In this document: piece after piece, positions 35,151-43,844 of the stretch | Layout: each line of letters begins with the position of its first letter | Numbering within the stretch: position 1 is the stretch's first letter | Source: Rhodospirillales bacterium | GTDB lineage: Bacteria > Pseudomonadota > Alphaproteobacteria > Rhodospirillales > JANQFP01 | NCBI GenBank assembly: GCA_028277795.1 | Contig: JANQFP010000003.1 | Span: 1-58,168, forward strand | Direction of reading: 5' to 3' | Length of the DNA stretch: 58,168 nucleotides | Notes under the pieces: model-generated | Told to the model about the DNA's origin: nothing | Database searches by the model: none | Seen by the model: the letters and a program-made list of their open reading frames with translations, nothing else | Position numbers and translations under genes: made by a program

Positions 35151-36311
35151 TCACACTGCAACTCGGGTGATAGCTGAGTTCTTTACGAAAACAAGACTAT
35201 CGTTGGCATCAAATAAAAAATTGTCAATTGATGACCTAATTCTGTCATATAATATGATCGCTCCATCAGAACTTCTACACAAGAAAAAGAAATATTCTGG
35301 CTTGGCTCTTGCATCGAACTCCTTTCTGTTGTCTACATATTGAGCTTTAAACGCAAATAATTCCCCAGATTGGCTGAACCTGAAATCATTTCCAGGCATT
35401 TCGTCTACATAAAACCCTCTCGGAAGGGGGATTTTCCACAAAACATTCTCAACGGAGAAATCACATCTAACAATTACATATATGTCGTTCTCAAAACCCG
35501 CACCGACCTTACTACTGCCTCCGTGACAAAGGCAAAAACCATTACTCTCGCAAAAACTTATGTAGTTTGGCTCAATAAAGAAATCCATTTCGATGGATGA
35601 AACCAATTTTCCAGAAACCGCATCAATTTTGTAAACCGCGCTTTGGTTTATATTGTATGCATACGCGTCGTTGCTTCCCATAATCATCTCCGAGTTTGAC
35701 CAAGCTGGACTTGGGAGTTTGTTCTCCCATAACTTCTTCCAATCATGGCCAAGAAGTCGCCTTCTGTAACCATATCGCCGAAAGTAATTCACGCCTGAAA
35801 CCATAGAGCAGGTTATAAGTTCATTGTCAGATGTAAATGTGCTTCCTGCGGCGTATGCATACTCCCGCGAACTACTAATTTTTGATACAATGGACCCGTT
35901 CTCGGTATTGCGAATAAACCCCTCATTCGAGTTATCTACGGCAGAGTAAACAAGAGAAAAATCATTTGAATAGGCGCGAGCTGAGTCATGATCTTCATAC
36001 TCGCAAGACACAAACGTCCCGGCGATAGCGCCCCTTACCAAGTCATATTTGTTGCCTTGAAATACAAAATATTCTTCCGATTTACTTAGATGTGGATGGA
36101 AAAATTTCCATTTTCCACTTCTCTCTACGGATGGCGCCAATTCAACAATTGGCGTATATTTGCCGTCTTCGATAGAGATTTCTACGATCTTGGCCTCAGA
36201 TATACCAATCAATGCGTTTCGTTTCTTCGAGAAATACATTCTGCCAACAGAAAATCCTTCTCTAGAGGGGCGCCAAATTTCTCGTTCTTTGTCGAAAAAT
36301 CCTGCTGTCAT
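35151..36311 (-). CDS. AT-rich orphan protein, possibly a beta-propeller
   Basis: 386 residues in DNA far more AT-rich than anything around it, so almost certainly acquired. The protein is rich in aromatic and polar residues, with repeated short strand-like units (LIGISEAKIVEISIEDGKY, YNINQSAVYKIDAVSGKLVS, FAFKAQYVDNRKEF), suggesting a WD40/PQQ-like propeller. No signature or catalytic motif is recognised. AAAGGA stands about ten bases before the ATG, and no signal peptide is seen. It lies between the second and third copies of the CoA-transferase 3' end and may be cargo of an earlier insertion. It could be part of an undescribed defence or toxin system, but there is no direct evidence for that. 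Confidence 0.65.
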   Translation of the reverse strand: MTAGFFDKEREIWRPSREGFSVGRMYFSKKRNALIGISEAKIVEISIEDGKYTPIVELAPSVERSGKWKFFHPHLSKSEEYFVFQGNKYDLVRGAIAGTFVSCEYEDHDSARAYSNDFSLVYSAVDNSNEGFIRNTENGSIVSKISSSREYAYAAGSTFTSDNELITCSMVSGVNYFRRYGYRRRLLGHDWKKLWENKLPSPAWSNSEMIMGSNDAYAYNINQSAVYKIDAVSGKLVSSIEMDFFIEPNYISFCESNGFCLCHGGSSKVGAGFENDIYVIVRCDFSVENVLWKIPLPRGFYVDEMPGNDFRFSQSGELFAFKAQYVDNRKEFDARAKPEYFFFLCRSSDGAIILYDRIRSSIDNFLFDANDSLVFVKNSAITRVAV

Positions 36312-36594
36312 GTTTCAGATTTTCCTTTGCCGCAACTATGATTTTGGCACTAACAGATTTCAAACCCTGTACCTGGAGCACGACGCTGCCAACGTTGGTC
36401 TGGACCGCACTCCGTCTTTGAGTCAGGAGGAATTGGGACAGGTGGTTTGCGCCGACAAAGCCCGAAACAGATCGATCGAACATTGCGCCATCTGCGCAAC
36501 CAAGTCGGAATTCCTCTCGCGCCGGAGCCGTTTTACCATCTGGAGTCGAAGCCTTCTGCGATCCAGGGTCGTAGTCAAGAGGAAACGCCTTCAT
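36262..36594 (-). CDS. Doubtful small reading frame upstream of the AT-rich gene
   Basis: A frame of 110 residues starting MKAFPLDYDPGSQKAS and overlapping the next gene by 50 bases in another frame. No domain is seen, the ribosome site is poor, and composition changes along its length. It may be a decayed gene end or only an open frame. Beyond it, 36595-37070 holds no gene that I can support. That stretch includes a short GGGGACAGTATCC sequence of the kind seen in the repeats at 45740 and 46880. Confidence 0.25.
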   Translation of the reverse strand: MKAFPLDYDPGSQKASTPDGKTAPAREEFRLGCADGAMFDRSVSGFVGANHLSQFLLTQRRSAVQTNVGSVVLQVQGLKSVSAKIIVAAKENLKHDSRIFRQRTRNLAPL

Positions 36595-37070
36595 CGTTCT
36601 ATCGAGGATGGGTGCTGGGAATCCCGGGGACAGTATCCTGTTTATACCGTCGTGCGGCATCGGCATTGTCCTTGACATCGGAGTCCGCGGCTGCGCGGGC
36701 TAGGCCGCTCGGCCGGATGGGTTGATTTTTCCTATAAAATGTGACATTATGCCTACATGCTCGCTTTTGCCGAGGCGATGCGACAGCCGCGGCCAGTGTG
36801 TCACAAACGGGAGGATTGCAACCAATTGGTTTCAAATTGTTTTTCCGGACCAGGCTGACGTTTGCTGTCATCTGCTGACATCTACAGGGCAGGCTGTGGT
36901 TCCTATAACGGGCTCGGGAGGGAATCGCCCGTGAAATCAGGCCACAAGCGCCACGCTGCGAGACGACCACCGGTGCGCAGGGAGTCGCAGAATTGTCGCA
37001 AGTGCCGCAAGCCTGAGGCCGGCAGCGGTACCGCCCAGTCGACTGCCGATCCGACCACTCCTCGGATATC

Positions 37071-37111
37071 GGGACGAGGCCCACGCGCTGGTGGACCAGG
37101 GTGGGGGTAGG
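37071..37111. repeat. Possible third, diverged copy of the CoA-transferase 3' end
   Basis: The stretch encodes RDEAHALVDQGGG in the frame where the parent reads [13 protein letters not shown]. It shares GCGCTGGTGGA and the TAG-CCGGA sequence just past the stop. The match upstream of position 37071 is too weak to align with confidence. If real, it marks the outer border of the oldest insertion at this site. Confidence 0.5.
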
Positions 37112-37308
37112 CCGGATCGCGATGGCCAAGTCCGGTCATGCCACCCTGTTGGTTTACAAGCATTTCTTTGCGCGGCATGCTGACCACCAGGGCGCGAGCA
37201 TCCCTTCCACCCGTACCCCGCGGGGTCACCTTGGGCCAAGCAGCCGCACGCGAAGCCGTGAAGCCGAGAACGGGCAGAGCCCCTGTCGATCACCCGAAGT
37301 CATCGGGG

Positions 37309-40300
37309 ATGCTTCTCGCCCTCTGCATTGTCGTTCTGTCCGTCCTGCTCTCGGTTCTGGCGCCTCAGGCCGTGGCGGCGGAGCGGACGCACCTTTCGGT
37401 CGCCTATTGCGTGGACTGCGTGCCGTTTCATTTCCAGGACGAACAGGGAGAGCCCGCCGGCCTGATCATCGACCATTGGCGCCTGTGGTCCGAGAAGACC
37501 GGGATCGAGCTCCAGTTCGTCGCCGCGCCCTGGAACGAGACCCTGGAGATGGTCGGCAGCGGCGCCGCGGACGCCCACGCGGGGTTGTTCTACAGCGAGG
37601 AACGGGACGCCTTTCTCGACTACGGGACGGCGCTGCGGAAAACCGACACCCACGTCTTCTTTCACCAGGGCATTCCGGCCACCACGGAGTTCCGGCAGCT
37701 CGCCGCCTACCGCATCGGGGTCATCGCCGGCGACTATGTGGAGGGGTTCCTGAAAGACCGGGTCCCGGGTGGCCACATCGTCGGCTATCCCGACTACCAG
37801 TCCCTCGTCGAGGCCCTGGAGGCCGGCGAACTGAAGGTCTTCGCGGCCGACACCCCGACCGGTCTGTTCCATCTCAAGAAGGCCGGGCTGTTGGGGGTGT
37901 TCTCCTTCGTCAGGGACGGCCCTCTCTATCGGAACGACTGGTTCGCCGCGGCCCGGGACGGGGATGCCGCCACCCTCGCGGCGATCAACCGCGGCATGGA
38001 CCGGATCACCGAGGCGGAAATACGGCAGATCGGACGGCGGTGGATCGGGGACGCCCGCGTCGCGGCCAAGGATGACGCCCTGATCGTCGCCATCGACCGG
38101 AACTATCCCCCCTTCACGTTCATGAACGCGCAAGGCCGTCCGGCGGGGATGTTCGTGGACCTGTGGCGGACCTGGGCCGAGAAGACGGGCCGCAAGGTCC
38201 GCTTCCGCCCCTCCAACTGGTCGGAAACCCTGGAGGGCCTGAAGTCGGGCGACGTGGACGTCCACTCGGGCCTCTCGTTTTCCGAAGAGCGGGCGAAATG
38301 GATCGGGTTCACGCGCCAGTTCTTCAGGACCGCCTCGCGCATCTACTACCGCGCCTCGGACCCCGTCCCCGGCGACATCGGGGCCTTCGGCGACCGCTGG
38401 CTCGGCGCCGAGGGCAGTTCGTTCCAGGCGGCGGAGGTCAGGCGGCTCTACCCCGGCGCGAAGGTGCGGGACCACCCCACCAACGCGGCGATGATCGACG
38501 CCCTGCTCAAGGGGAACGTCGACGCGGTCGTCCAGGAGAGCCAGACCATGGACGAGATGCTGAGGGAAATGGGCCTTCAGGGAGTCATCGTCGCCCGACC
38601 CGAGCGCCTGTTCGTCAGCACCATCCACGCGGGCGTCCTCAAGACCCGCACAGGTCTTCTGGCCGAGGTGGAGGCGGGGCTGGGCCGGCTGTCCGATAAG
38701 GAGCTGGCCGAGATCGAGGCGCGCTGGATCGCCGATCCCGGGCAGCGGTTCCACGGGCGCGGCCTCGGCGACCTCGACGTGGGCCTGACCCGCGCCGAAC
38801 GGGACTGGCTCAACGCCCATCCGATCATCCGCCTGGGGTCGGATCGGGCCTGGCCTCCGTTCGAGTACCTGGATGATCAGGGCCGGCACCGGGGCCTCAG
38901 CGCCCAGTTCGTGAAACGCATCCAGGACATCCTGGAATTCACCTTCCAGCCGCCCCAATCCCTGCCCTGGTCGGAAAACATCGAACGGGCGAAACGGGGC
39001 GGGCTGGACATCCTCACCGCCGTCGCCCCGACACCGGAACGGGAGAAGTTCCTGGTCTTCACCCGGCCGTACATGACCTGGCCCAACGTGATCGCGACCC
39101 GCAACGACACCCGGGGGATCACCGGCGTGGAGGATCTGGACGGCAAACGGGTGGGCGTGGTCGCGGGCTACGCCATCGAGGAGATCATGGTGCGGGAGCA
39201 TCCCGCCTTGGAGGTGGTCCCCCACAAGGACATCCCCGAGGGACTTCTGGCGCTGTCCACCGGGCGCATCGACGCCTTCGTCGACTCGTTCGGCACCATC
39301 AGCCACTTCACGCGCCAGATGCAGCTCGGCAACATCGTGGTCGTCGCGCCGACGCCCCATATCGTCGAGATCGCGTTCGGGGTGCGCAAGGACTGGCCCG
39401 AACTGGCGGCCATCCTCGACAAGGCGCTGGCCACCATCTCGGCCGACGACCGGGCCCGCCTGCTGGAGGCGACGGGCCTGCCGAGCCGCATCCCGTTCGC
39501 CGCCGTGGCCAAGGCGCCCGAGGACCACCTCCTGTCGCCCGGAGAAGCGCTCCTCCTGGCCATCGTCGTCGTCGTGATGGTCGGCGTGATCGTCGCGCTG
39601 GGCTGGCTGATTCGGTCGCAGCGCAGGCCGTTCCTCCAGAGTCTCCGCGGCAAGAGCGTCCTGTTCCTCGCCGCCGCCTTCCTCCTGGTCGGCAGCGTCA
39701 CCATTTGGGTCTTCGCTCTGATCGGGGACCACATCGCCGGCCGGCTCGGGCAGCACATCGCCGAGCGCCACGTGCTCTGGCACAAGGAAAAGGTCCTGCG
39801 GGCCGTCGATCGCGAGCTGGCCCTGGCCAAACAGATGGCCGAATCGCAGGTCCTGATGCGGTGGGCGGACAACGAAGCGGATGCGACGCTGGCTGCGCAC
39901 GCCCGCGAGGAACTGCAACGGTACCGCGACAACTTCAGGGCCAAGTCCTACTTCGTCGGCCTGACGGGATCCCGGCACTTCTTCTATGCCGATGACAATG
40001 TGAAGGACGTCACCCTCGACGTGATCGACACCCTCTCCCGCGACGATCCGGACGACATCTGGTTCTTCGCGACGATCGAGAGCGACGCCCCGTACAACCT
40101 CAACGTCGACCACAACGTGGAATTGGGCGTCACCAACCTTTGGGTCAACTACGCCATGCGCCACGGCGGCAGGACGCTCGGCGTCGTCGGGACCGGCGTG
40201 GGATTGACCGAATTCATCAACGAGTTCATCGCCCAGGAGGCCGAGGGCGTCGCCACGATGATGATCGACGGCGGCGGCGCCATCCAGGCCCACGTCGATC

Positions 40301-41598
40301 CGGACATGATCACCCACAACGTCCTCGGCAAGGAAAGCGGGGAGTCGGCGGGGATCTGGGGCCTGCTTTCCGGCGAGAAGGACCGCGCGACGCTACGCAA
40401 CCACATGGCCGGATTGCAGTCCGGATCGCGGGACGCCGAGACCTTCTTCCTCCATATCGGCGGGCAGCGCAGCCTGGTGGCGATGGCCTACCTGGCGCCG
40501 CTGAAAGGGTACACCGTCGCCGTGTTCGATCCGGGCAGCCTGGCCGGCGTGCGGGAAAAGGGCGCCCTGGCCGGCGTGTTCGCCGGCGCGCTCCTGATCA
40601 CGGCGATCGTGTTCGTGTTCGGCCAGAACCTGCTCATCGTCCGTCCGCTGCTCGACCTGACGCAGGGCGCGCGCCGCATGTCGGGCGGTGACTACGATGT
40701 CCGTTTGGCGGTGACTCAGCGCGACGAGATCGGCGACCTGACCGGGACCTTCAACGACATGGCGTCGACCATCGCCGATTACACGCGGAACCTGGAAACC
40801 AAGGTGGCCGAGCGGACGGAGGAGCTCTCCGACGCCTACGACGTCATCTCGAGCTCCATCGAGTACGCCAGCAACATCCAGCGGTCCCTGCTGCCGCGCG
40901 AGGAGTATCTGGCGGAGGACCTCGCCGAGCACTTCGTCATCTGGGAACCGCGGGACGTGGTTGGAGGGGATCTGTATTGGTATCGGCGCTGCAAAGGGGG
41001 TTTCGTCATCGTGCTCGCCGACTGCACGGGTCACGGCGTCCCCGGCGCTTTCATGACCATGCTCTCCAACGGCGCCCTGGACCGCGCGCTGCGCGAGCGG
41101 CCGGACGGAGACCCGGCCCACCTGTTGGCGGTCATGAACCGCAGCATCAAGCACTCGCTGGGCCAGCATCAGGACAAAGGCGAATCCGACGACGGCCTCG
41201 AACTCGGGATATGCCGCATCGATCCCGAGGCCCGGACCCTGGCCTTCGCCGGTGCCCGTTTCTCGCTGTTCCACGCCAATGCCGACGGTGTCCATGAGAT
41301 CAAGGGCGACAAGGCGGGCATCGGGTACCGCCGCATTCCCGTCGACCAGCCCTTCGTCAATCGAGACCTCGGCATCTCCGACGAAGACACCTTCTACATG
41401 ACCACCGACGGGCTGACCGATCAGGTCGGCGGCGAGAACCGCCGGATGTTCGGCAAGCGGCGATTCCTGGATCTGATTGCGTCGGTCCGGAACCTGCCGT
41501 TGGCCGAACAACGGGACCGTATCCTGGCCGGGCTCACCGAGTACCAGGGGACCGAAACGCGGAGGGACGACGTCTGCGTGATCGGGTTCAGGGTTTAG
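37309..41598 (+). CDS. Receptor phosphatase: three PBP domains, HAMP, SpoIIE/PP2C
   Basis: About 1429 residues. After a signal peptide (MLLALCIVVLSVLLSVLAP) come three consecutive solute-binding-protein family 3 domains (about 30-250, 255-480, 500-725). Membrane segments lie at about 746-768 and 783-804, followed by an extracytoplasmic region of about 280 residues and a third membrane segment (about 1088-1108). A HAMP domain (RPLLDLTQGARRMSGGDYDV) leads to a short coiled coil and a C-terminal SpoIIE-type PP2C phosphatase (about 1197-1429; DVVGGDLYWY, DCTGHGVPGAFMTML, TTDGLTDQVGG). Ligand binding outside should control Ser/Thr phosphatase activity inside, as in SiaA-type partner switching, but no anti-sigma partner is nearby. 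The start is uncertain; frames back to 37138 are open. Confidence 0.85.
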   Translation: MLLALCIVVLSVLLSVLAPQAVAAERTHLSVAYCVDCVPFHFQDEQGEPAGLIIDHWRLWSEKTGIELQFVAAPWNETLEMVGSGAADAHAGLFYSEERDAFLDYGTALRKTDTHVFFHQGIPATTEFRQLAAYRIGVIAGDYVEGFLKDRVPGGHIVGYPDYQSLVEALEAGELKVFAADTPTGLFHLKKAGLLGVFSFVRDGPLYRNDWFAAARDGDAATLAAINRGMDRITEAEIRQIGRRWIGDARVAAKDDALIVAIDRNYPPFTFMNAQGRPAGMFVDLWRTWAEKTGRKVRFRPSNWSETLEGLKSGDVDVHSGLSFSEERAKWIGFTRQFFRTASRIYYRASDPVPGDIGAFGDRWLGAEGSSFQAAEVRRLYPGAKVRDHPTNAAMIDALLKGNVDAVVQESQTMDEMLREMGLQGVIVARPERLFVSTIHAGVLKTRTGLLAEVEAGLGRLSDKELAEIEARWIADPGQRFHGRGLGDLDVGLTRAERDWLNAHPIIRLGSDRAWPPFEYLDDQGRHRGLSAQFVKRIQDILEFTFQPPQSLPWSENIERAKRGGLDILTAVAPTPEREKFLVFTRPYMTWPNVIATRNDTRGITGVEDLDGKRVGVVAGYAIEEIMVREHPALEVVPHKDIPEGLLALSTGRIDAFVDSFGTISHFTRQMQLGNIVVVAPTPHIVEIAFGVRKDWPELAAILDKALATISADDRARLLEATGLPSRIPFAAVAKAPEDHLLSPGEALLLAIVVVVMVGVIVALGWLIRSQRRPFLQSLRGKSVLFLAAAFLLVGSVTIWVFALIGDHIAGRLGQHIAERHVLWHKEKVLRAVDRELALAKQMAESQVLMRWADNEADATLAAHAREELQRYRDNFRAKSYFVGLTGSRHFFYADDNVKDVTLDVIDTLSRDDPDDIWFFATIESDAPYNLNVDHNVELGVTNLWVNYAMRHGGRTLGVVGTGVGLTEFINEFIAQEAEGVATMMIDGGGAIQAHVDPDMITHNVLGKESGESAGIWGLLSGEKDRATLRNHMAGLQSGSRDAETFFLHIGGQRSLVAMAYLAPLKGYTVAVFDPGSLAGVREKGALAGVFAGALLITAIVFVFGQNLLIVRPLLDLTQGARRMSGGDYDVRLAVTQRDEIGDLTGTFNDMASTIADYTRNLETKVAERTEELSDAYDVISSSIEYASNIQRSLLPREEYLAEDLAEHFVIWEPRDVVGGDLYWYRRCKGGFVIVLADCTGHGVPGAFMTMLSNGALDRALRERPDGDPAHLLAVMNRSIKHSLGQHQDKGESDDGLELGICRIDPEARTLAFAGARFSLFHANADGVHEIKGDKAGIGYRRIPVDQPFVNRDLGISDEDTFYMTTDGLTDQVGGENRRMFGKRRFLDLIASVRNLPLAEQRDRILAGLTEYQGTETRRDDVCVIGFRV

Positions 41599-41711
41599 GG
41601 GACCCGGAACGCCGCCGTCTCCGCCGTGCGGATCGCCCGGGTCCGCGCCTGCCATATTTCCGTCATCGAATTCCGATTGGGTTCCGGGCCTCCTGATGCA
41701 AGACTGCCGCC

Positions 41712-43205
41712 ATGACCGTCGACGAACCGGCGCAGGTGCTGTCCCAGGCCCGCGACGTGCGGGCCCAGGTGGCCGCCATCGGCGCCGACATCCTCGGCCG
41801 CTGGGAGCCCATGCTGACCCGCGGCACCTACCGCGACAGCGCCCGCAACCTCGCCCACTACCTGGCCATGCGGCGCCTCGACCTGCGCCCCCTGCAGGCG
41901 CAGCTCATCCCGTGGGGGCTGCAGTCCCTGGGCCACGTCGAAAGCCGGGTCATGGAGAGCCTCGATGCCATCATCGCCAACCTGGAGGCCATGTGCGCGT
42001 CCGACGACGCCGGCGTCAACCGGCCCAGCCACGACGCCTTCGGCCGCGGCGCGCGCCTTCTTCAGGAGAACACCAACGGCGTGTTCGGCCCGCCGCCCGA
42101 CGGACGATGGACCCGCATCCTGGTCACCCTGTCGCCCAAGGCCGCCAAGGACATCGACCACGTCCGCGCCCTGTTCCGCGCCGGCATGGATTGCGCGCGG
42201 GTCAATTGCGCCCGCGATTCGGAGAACGTGTGGGCGGGCATGATCGACAACGTGCGCCGGGTCGGCGAGGAGACGGGGCGGCCGTGCCGGGTCCTCATGG
42301 ACCTGGGGGGACCGAAGATCCGCACCCGAACCGTGATCGCGCCGAAGCGCACCGTCCAGGCCGGCGACCGCATCCTGCTCACCCACGCACCGCCGGTGAA
42401 GAATCCGGACTTCCCGTACCAGGCCGACTGCTCCATCGCCGACGTCCTGCGCCAGGTGGCGGAAGGGGCCAGGGTGTCGATCCGCGACGGGCTGATCTCG
42501 GGCCACGTCGAGGCGGTGCGCGACGACGGCGTCGTCATGGCGGTGGACCGGACGCCGCCCAACGGTCAGCCCCTTGAGCCGCAGCGCGGCATCAACTTCC
42601 CGGGCACCGCGCTCCAGGTGTCGCCGCTCACCGAGTCCGACCTGGCGGCTCTGGACTTCGTCGCCGCCCATGCCGACATCGTCAGCTACTCCTTCGTCCA
42701 GCGGCCCGGGGACATCGCCCGGCTGCAGGACGAGCTGGCGGCACGCAGGCCCGGACGGCCGCCCATGCCCATCGTCGCCAAGATCGAGACCCAGCTCGCC
42801 TTCGCCAACCTGCCCGACCTCATCGTCCAGGCCGCCGGCGGCAACCCGTTCGCGGTGATGATCGCGCGCGGCGACCTGGCGGTGGAGATCGGCTACGAGC
42901 GCCTGTCCGAGGCCCAGGAGGAGATCCTGTGGCTGTGCGAGGCGGCCCACGTGCCGGTGATCTGGGCGACCCAGGTGCTCGAAAGCCTGATCAAGCGGGG
43001 GATGCCGTCGCGGGGCGAGTTCACCGACGCGGCCATGGCCGAGCGCGCCGAATGCGTGATGCTGAACAAGGGCAAGTTCGTCGAGGAGGGGATCACGGTG
43101 CTCGACAACGTGCTCCGGCGCATGGAGGCGCACACCATGAAACGCCGCGCCCAACTTCGCCCCCTCGCCGCGTGGGGCGGTATACTGGAGGCGGGCAGCC
43201 AGTAG
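41712..43205 (+). CDS. Pyruvate kinase-like protein with an N-terminal extension and no C-terminal domain
   Basis: 497 residues. Residues 1-115 form a helical extension not found in ordinary pyruvate kinases. From about 118 the TIM-barrel/B-domain core follows: TRILVTLSPKAAKDIDHVR, RVNCARD, LMDLGGPKIRTRT, IVAKIET (catalytic lysine), MIARGDLAVEIGYERL and WATQVLESLIKRGMPSRGEF. The core ends near 475, and the regulatory C domain (about 120 residues) is missing. It may convert phosphoenolpyruvate and ADP to pyruvate and ATP without the normal allostery, or act on another substrate. It is probably a separate transcription unit about 110 bases after the phosphatase. Confidence 0.82.
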   Translation: MTVDEPAQVLSQARDVRAQVAAIGADILGRWEPMLTRGTYRDSARNLAHYLAMRRLDLRPLQAQLIPWGLQSLGHVESRVMESLDAIIANLEAMCASDDAGVNRPSHDAFGRGARLLQENTNGVFGPPPDGRWTRILVTLSPKAAKDIDHVRALFRAGMDCARVNCARDSENVWAGMIDNVRRVGEETGRPCRVLMDLGGPKIRTRTVIAPKRTVQAGDRILLTHAPPVKNPDFPYQADCSIADVLRQVAEGARVSIRDGLISGHVEAVRDDGVVMAVDRTPPNGQPLEPQRGINFPGTALQVSPLTESDLAALDFVAAHADIVSYSFVQRPGDIARLQDELAARRPGRPPMPIVAKIETQLAFANLPDLIVQAAGGNPFAVMIARGDLAVEIGYERLSEAQEEILWLCEAAHVPVIWATQVLESLIKRGMPSRGEFTDAAMAERAECVMLNKGKFVEEGITVLDNVLRRMEAHTMKRRAQLRPLAAWGGILEAGSQ

Positions 43206-43258
43206 CGGAACCGGTGTCCCTGGGGTAGGCTCGGGCCGATCATTCGAGCAGGTGAGCC

Positions 43259-43822
43259 ATGAACTGTCAGCAAGCGTGTCGCGTGTTCTGCATCCTGGTC
43301 GTGGCCATGGCCATCGTCACCGGCCTGAACGGCCGCGCGGTCGCCGCCGACCTGCCGATCGAGGACTTCTTCGGCACCTACGTCGGCCGCGTCGAGGCCA
43401 ATCCGGACCGGGATCGGGAGAGGCGCGACATCAACGTCGCCGTCAGCAAGGTCAAGCTGGGCTTCAAGCTCGACCGGACGACCATCATCACCAAGCTCGA
43501 CGGACGGACCAAGCGCAGTCACGAGGTGATCGAGTTCCATCGCACCGACCGCAAAGGGATCTTCATCTCGGCGGTCAAGATGAACATGTTCGGGGCCATG
43601 CGGGCCGTCGATCCCCTGAAGGGCGAGACCTACATCTGGGCCGCCGTGCGCGGCGACACGCTGTTCACCTATGCCATCGTCATCGGCGACAAGGGCGCTT
43701 TGGAGCTGCAGGTCCGCGAATACACGCTGGACGAGGGCGACATCGCCCTGCGCTACTACCGCTTCACCGAGGGGTGGCTGCGCAAGGCCATCGACGTCCG
43801 CCTGAACCGCGCCGAAGGGTGA
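43259..43822 (+). CDS. Exported hypothetical protein
   Basis: 187 residues. The signal peptide is VFCILVVAMAIVTGLNGRAVAA, with likely cleavage after AVAA (about 30). The mature protein (LPIEDFFGTYVGRVEAN...) is strand-rich, with LDRTTIITKLDGRTKRSHEV and YIWAAVRGDTLFTYAIVIGD, cited here in part, suggesting a small beta-barrel or lipocalin-like fold. It is likely periplasmic. The ribosome site AGCAGGTGAGCC before ATG is good. No family is recognised. It ends 22 bases from the convergent antiporter gene. Confidence 0.7.
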   Translation: MNCQQACRVFCILVVAMAIVTGLNGRAVAADLPIEDFFGTYVGRVEANPDRDRERRDINVAVSKVKLGFKLDRTTIITKLDGRTKRSHEVIEFHRTDRKGIFISAVKMNMFGAMRAVDPLKGETYIWAAVRGDTLFTYAIVIGDKGALELQVREYTLDEGDIALRYYRFTEGWLRKAIDVRLNRAEG

Positions 43823-43844
43823 ACCTCCGGACCGGGGCGCCTCC

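Noticed and set aside
34959..35177. A 72-codon frame containing ADRHVTPHIFETREEAQALV
   Set aside because: It is the duplicated end of the CoA-transferase gene read from an unrelated upstream start. It has no ribosome site and is treated as a repeat, not a gene.
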